Source: Thermoleophilia bacterium (GTDB lineage Bacteria > Actinomycetota > Thermoleophilia > Gaiellales > Gaiellaceae). From it: a stretch of 43,887 nt of DNA. A program made the translations under genes and the position numbers. The DNA lies in assembly GCA_025929895.1 (NCBI GenBank), contig JAICPI010000019.1:1-43887 (forward strand). Reading direction: 5' to 3'. Shown piece after piece: positions 25,424 to 32,358 of the stretch (within the stretch, counting starts at the first letter, position 1; every line of letters begins with the position of its first letter). The notes under the pieces were generated by a model. The model was not told the origin of the DNA. It saw only the letters and a program-made list of their open reading frames with translations, and searched no databases.

Positions 25424-26950
25424 TTAGATCCAGCTGAGCTCCTGCTGGAGGAGCGGCGCGAGGAAGTAGAAGGTGAACGCGAGCGCCGACGCGTACATGA
25501 GCGGGTGCACACGGGCCCACTGGCCCTGGAAGATCCGGACGAGCACGTAGACGATGAACCCGGCCGCGATCCCGTCGGTGATCGAGAACGTGAACGGCAT
25601 CAGCATGATCACGATCGCTGCGGAGAGGCCGACGGCGATGTCGTGGAAGTCGATGCCGGCGAGCCTGCGCTCGGGAGTCGTCGGACGTCGGGCGACGGCC
25701 GGCTCCGTCGCCGTCGTCGGGTCGTGGCGCAGCGGGTCGCCCGACTCGAGCTCGGCTTCCTCCTCGACCTCGGTCAGGACGCTGATCATCAGCCAGCCGA
25801 CGATGATCAGCGCGGGCGCCGTCGCCTGCGGAGGCACCATCCCGATCAGCGGCGCGAGGAACATGAACGGGAAGAAGAGAGCGCCCGTGACGACGCTGAC
25901 CCAGCCCGTCCTGCCGCCGACGCCCACGCCGGAGGCCGACTCGATGTACGTCGTCGCCGAAGACGCGGACACCGCACCGCCGGCCGCGGCGGCGAGCGAG
26001 TCGACCAGCAGCGGCTTCTGGACGTCGGGCATCTCGCCCCTGGCGTCGAGGTACCCCGCCTGCCGCCCGACGCCGACGAGCGTGCCCATCGTGTCGAAGA
26101 AGTCGGCGAGGAAGAGCGTGAACGCGAACGTCACCGCGGCGAGGAAGGGCAGGGTCGTGAACGCGCCGAAGCTGAACTCGCCGACGAGGCTGAAGTCCGG
26201 CGTGCTCACGATGTCGTCGGGCCAGCGCGCGTACCCGAGGCTCTCCGGGTAGACGTCCGCGGCGTAGTTGACGATCGTGGCGAACGCGGTCGTGAGCACG
26301 ATCCCGACGAGCAGGTCGCCCGGGAAGCCGACCGCGCGCAGGCCGATCGTGAGGATCAGCCCGAAGATCGTGATCAGCACCGTCCACGTGGTGAAGTCGG
26401 CGAGGTCGACCGGCGTCGCGGCCCCACGCACGACGAGGCCCGAGTTGAAGAGTCCGATGAAGGCGATGAAGAGACCGATCCCGATCGCGATCGCCTTCTT
26501 CAGCTCGAGCGGGATCGCGCGCATGATCGACTCGCGGAGCCCGAGCAGCACGAGGATCGTGATCGCGAGCCCCTCGACGACGATCAGGCCCATCGCCTCG
26601 GGGAAGCTGAGGCCCTCGTTCGCGACGAGCGTGAAGGCGACGACGGCGTTCAGGCCGAGCCCGGGCGCGATCGCGTACGCGCGGTTCGTGTAGAGGCCCA
26701 TCAGGATCGTCATCACGCCGGCGACGAGACACGTCGAGGTGAGGACGGCGTCGAACGGCAGGCCCGCCTCCTCGAGCCCCTCGATGCCCGCGAACCCGAG
26801 GATCGCCGGGTTCACGAAGATGATGTACGACATCACGATGAAGGTCGTGATGCCCGCGACCGTGTCGCGGGCGGGGGTCGTGCGGTGCTGCGCGAACCGG
26901 AAGCGCTTCCCGAACGCCGAGCGCTCGAACGTCTCCGCGAAACCCGACAT
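25424..26950 (-). CDS. NCS2-family purine permease (AzgA-like, adenine/guanine/hypoxanthine)
   Basis: 508 residues, about 12-14 hydrophobic segments. The start ERSAFGKRFRFAQHRTTPARDTVAGITTFIVMSY matches the AzgA/PbuG branch of NCS2, including the amphipathic TTFIVMSYIIFVNPAIL region. AzgA signatures continue with GLGLNAVVAFTLV and LFLADFFDTMGTLVGVG, and the C-terminal half carries SSATTYIESASGVGVGGRTG. Proton-coupled uptake of purine bases would feed the deaminases and xanthine dehydrogenase encoded nearby. AAGGAG lies six bases before the ATG, and TAGCAT (26993-26988, minus strand) is a possible -10. The stop is TAA, followed by a hairpin. Confidence 0.92.
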   Translation of the reverse strand: MSGFAETFERSAFGKRFRFAQHRTTPARDTVAGITTFIVMSYIIFVNPAILGFAGIEGLEEAGLPFDAVLTSTCLVAGVMTILMGLYTNRAYAIAPGLGLNAVVAFTLVANEGLSFPEAMGLIVVEGLAITILVLLGLRESIMRAIPLELKKAIAIGIGLFIAFIGLFNSGLVVRGAATPVDLADFTTWTVLITIFGLILTIGLRAVGFPGDLLVGIVLTTAFATIVNYAADVYPESLGYARWPDDIVSTPDFSLVGEFSFGAFTTLPFLAAVTFAFTLFLADFFDTMGTLVGVGRQAGYLDARGEMPDVQKPLLVDSLAAAAGGAVSASSATTYIESASGVGVGGRTGWVSVVTGALFFPFMFLAPLIGMVPPQATAPALIIVGWLMISVLTEVEEEAELESGDPLRHDPTTATEPAVARRPTTPERRLAGIDFHDIAVGLSAAIVIMLMPFTFSITDGIAAGFIVYVLVRIFQGQWARVHPLMYASALAFTFYFLAPLLQQELSWI

Positions 26951-27049
26951 GCCGCTCTCCTTCGCCGTCGCCTACGGAACCGGGCGATGCTAACCCGTTC
27001 GTCTCCTTCCACGAAACGCGGCCGCGAGAGCTGATACGAACCAGTCGAC

Positions 27050-27337
27050 ATGGATGTGCAGGAGCTCGGGCTGACCGTCGGTCGGATCGTTGCCGTCGCC
27101 GACCACCCGGGGGCGCGCGCCCCGTCGTACCTGCTCACCGTCGACCTCGGGCCGCAGGGGCAGCGCGAGGCGACCATGCCGCGCGCAGGCTACGAGCCGA
27201 GCGACCTCGAGGGGACGCAGGTCGTCTGCGTCCCCGGCGGGGACGAGTTGCTCGTCGTCGTCGCCCACTCGCACGCGAAAGGCGCGGTGCTCGTGCGTCC
27301 CGACCGGGAGGTCGAGGACGGCTCGATCGTCGGCTAG
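27050..27337 (+). CDS. csaA: CsaA-like tRNA-binding-domain protein
   Basis: 95 residues, a single OB-fold of the EMAPII/Trbp111 type. VGRIVAVADHPGARAPSYLLTVDLG corresponds to the CsaA pattern (V-G-x-I, E/D-x-P-x-A-R-x-P-x-Y-x-L-x-D-x-G), and LEGTQVVCV and VLVRPDREVEDGSIVG match later strands and the tail. CsaA proteins are dimeric RNA-binding proteins with reported chaperone-like activity. The ATG at 27050 diverges from the permease gene across a 99-bp gap; TACGAA (27035-27040) is a possible -10. The stop shares CTAG with the convergent GlsB-like gene. Slightly shorter than typical CsaA (about 110). Confidence 0.82.
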   Translation: MDVQELGLTVGRIVAVADHPGARAPSYLLTVDLGPQGQREATMPRAGYEPSDLEGTQVVCVPGGDELLVVVAHSHAKGAVLVRPDREVEDGSIVG

Positions 27338-27657
27338 CGCGGGAGTGCGGTCCGGCGCCTGCCGGCGAAGAGCAGGATCAAGATGGCCGCCACGGCGATC
27401 GCGATCAGGAACTGGAGGATCGACCCGACGTCGAGTGCGTCCGCGATCACGCCTCCGAGCAGTGCGCCGGCGACGCCGGCGAGGATCGTCCAGAGCCAAC
27501 CGATCGCCTGGGTGCCCGGAAGGACGAGCCTCGCGAGCGCCCCGATCACGAGGCCGATCAGCGCCCACCAGAGCAGCTTCAACGCGAGCCCGACGAGCGC
27601 GATGCCGAGCACGACGGCGAGGACGATCGCGACGAGGATCAGGAGGACGGCGGCCAT
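27334..27657 (-). CDS. GlsB/YeaQ/YmgE (transglycosylase-associated) family small membrane protein
   Basis: 107 residues, almost entirely hydrophobic with four predicted membrane segments. The family core is visible as LIGLVIGALARLVLPGTQAIGWLWTILAG, then GALLGGVIADAL, with the conserved Arg and Pro-Gly. The N-terminal ~30 residues add one membrane segment compared with the ~80-residue family standard. It ends in a short basic tail (GRRRTALPR). Such proteins are stress-associated membrane proteins of unclear function. The TAG stop is part of the CTAG shared with the CsaA-like gene. Confidence 0.8.
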   Translation of the reverse strand: MAAVLLILVAIVLAVVLGIALVGLALKLLWWALIGLVIGALARLVLPGTQAIGWLWTILAGVAGALLGGVIADALDVGSILQFLIAIAVAAILILLFAGRRRTALPR

Positions 27658-27703
27658 CGGCGCAGGGATCCCGCGCCCGGGGCGACGGCAAACGTCCGCG
27701 GCA

Positions 27704-27709
27704 TAGGCT
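27704..27709 (+). promoter_or_regulatory. Candidate -10 element (TAGGCT) before the M20 amidohydrolase gene
   Basis: TAGGCT ends ten bases before the GTG at 27720, in the 62-bp gap between divergent genes. The same hexamer precedes the gene at 17445. It could give a very short leader. Confidence 0.35.
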
Positions 27710-27719
27710 GGCAGCGCCC

Positions 27720-28757
27720 GTGGGTGCGCTCGACGAACGGCTCGACCTGCTCTACCGGCTCGGCGGCGGTGCCGGCGCGAACCGGATCGCGGGCGGCGAC
27801 GCGGAGACGCGGGCGTGCGAGCTCGTGAGCGAGTGGCTGGAGGAGGCCGGTCTGGAGGTCGAGCGCGACGCGTTCGGCAACGTCGTGGGGCGCCTCCGCG
27901 GCTCGAGGCCCGAGCTGCCCGAGGTCTGGACCGGGTCACACCTGGACAGCGTGCCGGACGGCGGCCGCTACGACGGCGCGCTCGGCGTCGTCGCGGCGAT
28001 CGAGGCGGTCATCGCGGTCGGGCGTGCGGAGCGAACGCTAGGCGTCGTCGCGTTCCGCGACGAGGAGCGCGGCTGCAACGGGAGCCTCGCGGCGGTCGCC
28101 GGCGGGCGACTGCCGGGGCGGTTCGTCGAGCTGCACGTGGAGCAGGGCCCGGTGCTCGAGCGGCTCGACGCGCCGCTCGGGGTGGTGACGTCGATCGTCG
28201 GCTCGACGCGGCGCGAGGTCGTGTTCGAGGGCGCCGCGGGTCACGCGGGCACGACGCCGATGGACGCGCGCGACGACGCGCTCGTCGCGGCCGCGGAGTA
28301 CGTCCTGCGCGTCCGAGCTGCCGCGCGCGCGATCGACGGCGCCGTCGCGACCGTCGGTCGGCTCGAGGTCGAGCCGGGCGCCGTCAACGTGATCCCGGGG
28401 CGCGTTCGCCTGACCGTCGACGCGCGCGCGCCGGACGCCGACCGGCTCGGGCAGCTGCTCGAGGCGCTCGACCTGGGCCCCGGGATCGACCTCGCACCCG
28501 TCGAGCTCGATCCCACCGTCCGTGCCGTCCTGCGGGAGGAGCTGGAGCGGCTCGGCCTCCCCGCCGTCGAGCTGCCCTCCGGCGCGGGACACGACGCCGG
28601 CGTGCTTGCGGCCGCGGGCGTCGAGACGGGGATGCTGTTCGTGCGGAGCCTCAACGGTGGCGTCAGCCACTCGCCGGACGAGCTGACGAGCGACGAGGAC
28701 GTCGCGCTCGCGGTCGACGCGCTGACCGGCGCGCTCCGCCGCCTCGCTGACTCCTAG
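27720..28757 (+). CDS. M20-family allantoate amidohydrolase / N-carbamoyl amino acid hydrolase
   Basis: 345 residues, short for the AllC/hydantoinase-carbamoylase family (about 400-415). Binuclear metal ligands are visible: His and Asp in GSHLDSV, Asp in YDGALG, Glu-Glu in FRDEERGCNGS, His in LHVEQGPVL, and the terminal His in GVSHSPDE. The dimerisation-domain residues GHAGTTPMDARDDAL follow the family pattern. Allantoate hydrolysis is the likely activity because the gene lies inside a purine-catabolic island. Beta-ureidopropionase or carbamoylase activity cannot be excluded by sequence. The GTG at 27720 opens directly onto homology (GALDERLDLLYRLGG). The stop shares CTAG with the DUF3830 gene. 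Confidence 0.83.
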   Translation: MGALDERLDLLYRLGGGAGANRIAGGDAETRACELVSEWLEEAGLEVERDAFGNVVGRLRGSRPELPEVWTGSHLDSVPDGGRYDGALGVVAAIEAVIAVGRAERTLGVVAFRDEERGCNGSLAAVAGGRLPGRFVELHVEQGPVLERLDAPLGVVTSIVGSTRREVVFEGAAGHAGTTPMDARDDALVAAAEYVLRVRAAARAIDGAVATVGRLEVEPGAVNVIPGRVRLTVDARAPDADRLGQLLEALDLGPGIDLAPVELDPTVRAVLREELERLGLPAVELPSGAGHDAGVLAAAGVETGMLFVRSLNGGVSHSPDELTSDEDVALAVDALTGALRRLADS

Positions 28758-29161
28758 GTTTCGCGGAAGACGATCGCCTGCGCGCCGTCCCAGAGCGTGC
28801 GGCGGCCGAGCTCGCGCAGGTGCTCGTGGCCCTCGGTCAGCGTCGCGAAGTGGTTGCCGGCGAGAGGGCCGGCCTTGCTCGCGAACGCGCAGTGGCCGTA
28901 CGGGAACAGCAGCTCCGTCTCGCTGATCCCGCCCGGGTACAGGAGGATCTCGCCCGGGGACGGGTACGAGGTCGCGTTCTCCGGCCCGATCCCGAGCTCG
29001 AGCTCGCCGAAAGGGATCCAGTTCGACTCGCCGCTCCACCGGCAATGGATGATCTTCGAGTCGAGCGGCAGGAGCCGGCGGAACGCGGCGACGGTCTCGG
29101 GCGCCGCTTCCTCCTCGAAACGCGCGACGAAGCGGAAGTCTCCGGCGGTGATCTCGATCAC
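28754..29161 (-). CDS. DUF3830 (cyclophilin-like) protein in the purine operon
   Basis: 135 residues. I recognise the DUF3830 pattern ENATSYPSPGEILLYPGGIS, followed by the paired NHFATL and an end near LWDGAQAIVF. The family has a cyclophilin-like barrel and no assigned activity that I know of. It is the last gene of the six-gene minus-strand purine operon. The GTG at 29161 overlaps the puuD stop (GTGA), and its own stop shares CTAG with the M20 amidohydrolase gene. The context, between urate oxidation and allantoate hydrolysis, makes a role in ureide handling plausible but untested. Confidence 0.75.
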   Translation of the reverse strand: MIEITAGDFRFVARFEEEAAPETVAAFRRLLPLDSKIIHCRWSGESNWIPFGELELGIGPENATSYPSPGEILLYPGGISETELLFPYGHCAFASKAGPLAGNHFATLTEGHEHLRELGRRTLWDGAQAIVFRET

Positions 29162-30330
29162 GGCTCGAGCCTAGCGCCCTGGTCGATCCAGCGGCCGAGC
29201 AGCTCGCGCTCCTCGTCGGTCATGCCGGTGACGTTCCCGAGGGGCATCGCGCGCGTTCGCACCGCGACCTCTTCGATCGCGTCGGCACGCGAACGGATTT
29301 GCTCGGGTGTCTCCAGCAGGACCCCGAGCGGTGCGGCGGCTCCGCCGTGGCACGTCGCGCAGTGCTCGTCGACGACGGCGGCGACCTGCGCGAACGGCAC
29401 GGGCGCGCCGGCGTCCGCGTCGTCCTCGGGGCGGATCGCGACCGCGATCGCCACGACGGCGAGGATGGCGGTCGCCGGGACGAACCACGACGTCTGCCCC
29501 CGGTGGCGCAGGTTGAAGAAGTGCCGCACCCACGCGCCGACGAGCATGAGCGCGACGAGCACGATCCAGCCGTCCTCGCGCGCGAACGCGAACGAGAAGT
29601 GCGGCCCGAGCATCGCGAGCACGACCGGCAGCGTCAGGTAGTTGTTGTGCACCGAGCGCTGCTTGCCCCTGAGCCCGTGCACCGCCTCCGGCTCGCGGCC
29701 CGCCTGCTTCGCTCGGATCAGCTCCCAGTGGCCGGGGATGATCACGAAGAGGACGTTGCCGACCATCATCGTCCCGAGCATCGCGCCGACCTGGATCGGC
29801 AGTGCCCGCGCGCTGAAGAGCTCGCTCACCGTGTAGGCGGACGCGGCCACGAACGCGACGAGCGCGACCGCGAGCAGCAGCTCGCTGCGCCCGAGCACGC
29901 GGCAGAGCGCGTCGTAGACGAACCACGCGAGCGCGAGCAGGCCCAGGCTGAGCGCGACCGCGGTGCTCTGCGAGAGGTCGGCGACGCCGGGGTCGACGAG
30001 GTACTGGTCGGCGTCGAGGTAGTAGAGGACGACGAGGAGCGCGAAGCCGGAGAGCCACGTCGTGTACGCCTCCCACTTGTACCAGTGCAGCGGCTCGGGG
30101 ACGGTCTCCGGCGCGACGCGGTACTTCTCGATCCGGTAGAAGCCGCCGCCGTGGATCTCCCAGCTCTCGCCGCCGACGCGGTCGCGCTCGGGCTTCGGGG
30201 GGCGCAGGTGGTTGTCGAGCGCGACGAAGTAGAAGGAGGTCCCGATCCAGACGATTCCCGCGATCACGTGCAGCCACCGGACGAGCAGGTCGAGCCAGTC
30301 GACGAGGTACGGGTCGAGCGCCGCGCTCAC
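29158..30330 (-). CDS. puuD: Membrane-bound urate oxidase (PuuD type) with C-terminal cytochrome c domain
   Basis: 390 residues. The first ~300 form an eight-helix membrane domain with PuuD features: DLLVRWLHVIAGIVWIGTSFYFVALDN at the start, GGGFYRIEKYRVAPE, LHWYKWEAYTTWLSG, and RSVHNNYLTLPVVLAMLG. The C-terminal ~85 residues are a periplasmic-side cytochrome c domain with heme motif CATCH and the distal Met loop (RAMPLGNVTGMT). PuuD oxidises urate to 5-hydroxyisourate and passes electrons to the respiratory chain rather than making hydrogen peroxide. The GTG at 30330 overlaps the OHCU decarboxylase stop (GTGA). Neighbouring HIU hydrolase and OHCU decarboxylase genes complete allantoin formation. 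Confidence 0.92.
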   Translation of the reverse strand: MSAALDPYLVDWLDLLVRWLHVIAGIVWIGTSFYFVALDNHLRPPKPERDRVGGESWEIHGGGFYRIEKYRVAPETVPEPLHWYKWEAYTTWLSGFALLVVLYYLDADQYLVDPGVADLSQSTAVALSLGLLALAWFVYDALCRVLGRSELLLAVALVAFVAASAYTVSELFSARALPIQVGAMLGTMMVGNVLFVIIPGHWELIRAKQAGREPEAVHGLRGKQRSVHNNYLTLPVVLAMLGPHFSFAFAREDGWIVLVALMLVGAWVRHFFNLRHRGQTSWFVPATAILAVVAIAVAIRPEDDADAGAPVPFAQVAAVVDEHCATCHGGAAAPLGVLLETPEQIRSRADAIEEVAVRTRAMPLGNVTGMTDEERELLGRWIDQGARLEP

Positions 30331-30764
30331 GCGTGCTCCCAGCGGTCGCGCGCGATCGCGACGAGCTCGCCAGCGGCGGTCCGCAGCTCGTCGTCGCGAT
30401 CGTGCTCGAGGCGCGCGCGCAGGACGTCGAGGATCTCGACCTTCGCCCGTCCCGCGACGAAGACGACGAAGCGGAAGCCGAACTTCTCCTCGTAGACCTG
30501 GTTGAGGTACGCGAGCTCGGTCTCCACCACCGGGTCGGCGTGCTCGCCCTGCTCGGCCGCCGAGCGCGAGGAGAGGTGCCTCGCCCCGATCTGCGGATGG
30601 GCGGCGAGCGCCTCGACGAGCTCGTCCTCCGGGACCGACGCGATCAGCTCGTCCGCGGCCTCGAGCGGGTGCTCGTGCCTCGCGAGGCGCTCGACGAACC
30701 GGGTGCGGCCCTCGAACAGCGCGGCCAGCTCGTCGGCCGTCAGCTGCCGCGGTAGCTCGCGCAC
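30327..30764 (-). CDS. uraD: 2-oxo-4-hydroxy-4-carboxy-5-ureidoimidazoline (OHCU) decarboxylase
   Basis: 145 residues, a little shorter than the usual 160-170. Active-site elements are visible: the catalytic His in AAHPQIGARH, then SSRSAAEQG, the loop LAYLNQVYEEKFGFRFVVFVAGR and the closing helix RLEHDRDDELRTAAGELVAIARDRW. It converts OHCU to (S)-allantoin. The GTG at 30764 overlaps the HIU hydrolase 3' end by 25 bases in another frame, and homology starts at once (LPRQLTADELAALFEGRTRFVERLA). Confidence 0.92.
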   Translation of the reverse strand: MRELPRQLTADELAALFEGRTRFVERLARHEHPLEAADELIASVPEDELVEALAAHPQIGARHLSSRSAAEQGEHADPVVETELAYLNQVYEEKFGFRFVVFVAGRAKVEILDVLRARLEHDRDDELRTAAGELVAIARDRWEHA

Positions 30765-31027
30765 CCGTACGACGAGACGAGGAGCGGCACGTGCGTGTGC
30801 CCGTCGCCGAGCTCGACCTCGAGCTCGACCCGCCGGAAGAACGGCGAGGGCGGGTGGAAGACGATGCGGACGACGCCGGCACCGAGACCCGGCGCGAGGT
30901 CGGCGATGCGTCCGTCGTCGTCCGTCGTCTGCTCCGCCAGCCGCTCGTCGCCCCGGTAGACCTCGACGCGCACGCCCGCGGCCGGGCGGCCCCGCTCGGT
31001 GTCGAGCACGTGCGTCGAGAGGCTCAC
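30740..31027 (-). CDS. uraH: 5-hydroxyisourate hydrolase (transthyretin-like)
   Basis: 95 residues. Begins LSTHVLDTERGRPA, the family's N-terminal signature with the active-site His, and ends with the diagnostic C-terminal tetrapeptide YRGS (CASYRGS). Internal FHPPSPFFRRVELEVELGDGHTHVPLLVSSYG matches the beta-strands and active-site His/Arg region. It hydrolyses 5-hydroxyisourate, the PuuD product, to OHCU. Compact, with no signal peptide, so cytoplasmic. The GTG at 31027 overlaps the deaminase stop (GTGA). Confidence 0.95.
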   Translation of the reverse strand: MSLSTHVLDTERGRPAAGVRVEVYRGDERLAEQTTDDDGRIADLAPGLGAGVVRIVFHPPSPFFRRVELEVELGDGHTHVPLLVSSYGCASYRGS

Positions 31028-32358
31028 GGGGCGAATCTTCCCGCTTCGCGGCGCTGCTCGCGCGCGATCTCGTCCTCGTCCGCCCGGACGAGGCGCCCGT
31101 CCCGGACGACGTCCTCGCCGCCGACGACCAGCCGGTCGACGCGGTGGGGCGCCGAGAGCACCAGGCCGGCGACCGGATCGGCCGCCCCTGCGAGCTCGAG
31201 CCCGTCCACGCGCCAGACCGCGAAGTCCGCGCACTTCCCGGGCTCGAGCGAGCCGAGGTCCGCGCGGCCGAGGACGCGCGCTCCGCCTCGCGTCCCGAGC
31301 CTGAGCGCGTCGCGCACCGTCATCGCCTCCGGGCCGCCGCGGCCGCGGGCGACGAGCAGCGCCTGCTTCACCTCGAGGAAGAGGTCGCTGCGCTCGTTCG
31401 AGGCCGAGCCGTCGACGCCGAGGCCGACGCGCACGCCCGCGTCGACCAGCTCGCGGACGGGCGCGACGCCGGCGCCGAGCCGCAGGTTCGAGGTGGGGCA
31501 GTGCGCCACGCCCGTGCCGGTCTCGCCGAACCGGCTCACCTCGTGATCGGTCAGGTGGACGCAGTGCGCGCACCAGACGTCGTCCGCGAGCCACCCGAGC
31601 CGCTCGAGGTACTCGACGGGTGTGCAGCCGTAGAGCTCGCGGCAGTACGCCTCCTCCTCGAGGGTCTCCGCGAGGTGCGTGTGCAGCGGCAGGCCGAGCC
31701 GGCGGGCGAGCGCGGCCGACTCCTCCATCAGGCGGCCGGTGACGGAGAACGGCGAGCACGGCGCGACCGCGATCTGCACGCGCGCGTCGGGCCCGTCCTC
31801 GTGCAGCTCGCCCGCGAGCCGCTCGGTGTCCGCGAGCACGGCGTCGAGCTCCTCGACGAGCTCGTCGGGCGGGAGCCCGCCGTCGGACTCGCCCAGGTCC
31901 ATCGACCCCCGCGACGCCACGATCCTGACCCCCAGCTCCCTGGCCGCCCGCACCTCCGCCTCGACGAGGCCGGACCGGCCGCGCGGGAAGACGTAGTGGT
32001 GGTCGAACACCGTCGTGCACCCCGAGAGCGCGAGCTCCGCCAGCCCCGTGCGCGCGGCCGCGTACTCGGCCTCCTCGTCGACCCGCGCCCACACCGGGTA
32101 GAGCTCGCGCAGCCAGCTGAACAGGTCGGCCTGCTGCGCCCGCGCCCGCGTGAGCGTCTGGTACAGGTGGTGGTGCGTGTTGACGAGGCCCGGCGTGACG
32201 ACCGCGCCGCCGAGGTCGACGCGCTCGTCCGCATCGGGCTCGGGCCCGCCGCCGGCGTCGCGCACCAGTGCGTCCTCGACGAGCAGCCAGCCGCCGGCAT
32301 GCTCGGAGCCCGCGTCGTCGAGCGTCACGACGTGCGCGTTGGCGTAGAGCGTGGTCAC
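31024..32358 (-). CDS. Amidohydrolase-family purine deaminase (8-oxoguanine/guanine deaminase-like)
   Basis: 444 residues of the AtzB/TrzN/8-oxoguanine deaminase subgroup. Metal site: PGLVNTHHHLYQTLTR, then LHTHLAET, HCVHLTDHE and GLGVDGSASNERSDLFLEVKQALL. The HHHxYQTLTR form is the one in 8-oxoguanine deaminases, which produce urate directly; guanine deamination to xanthine also fits the operon. The C-terminal composite barrel (SLEPGKCADFAVWRVDG) is intact. The GTG at 32358 overlaps the adenine deaminase stop (GTGA). The frame stays open far upstream, but that part is antisense-style noise over the adenine deaminase gene. Confidence 0.9.
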   Translation of the reverse strand: MTTLYANAHVVTLDDAGSEHAGGWLLVEDALVRDAGGGPEPDADERVDLGGAVVTPGLVNTHHHLYQTLTRARAQQADLFSWLRELYPVWARVDEEAEYAAARTGLAELALSGCTTVFDHHYVFPRGRSGLVEAEVRAARELGVRIVASRGSMDLGESDGGLPPDELVEELDAVLADTERLAGELHEDGPDARVQIAVAPCSPFSVTGRLMEESAALARRLGLPLHTHLAETLEEEAYCRELYGCTPVEYLERLGWLADDVWCAHCVHLTDHEVSRFGETGTGVAHCPTSNLRLGAGVAPVRELVDAGVRVGLGVDGSASNERSDLFLEVKQALLVARGRGGPEAMTVRDALRLGTRGGARVLGRADLGSLEPGKCADFAVWRVDGLELAGAADPVAGLVLSAPHRVDRLVVGGEDVVRDGRLVRADEDEIAREQRREAGRFAP

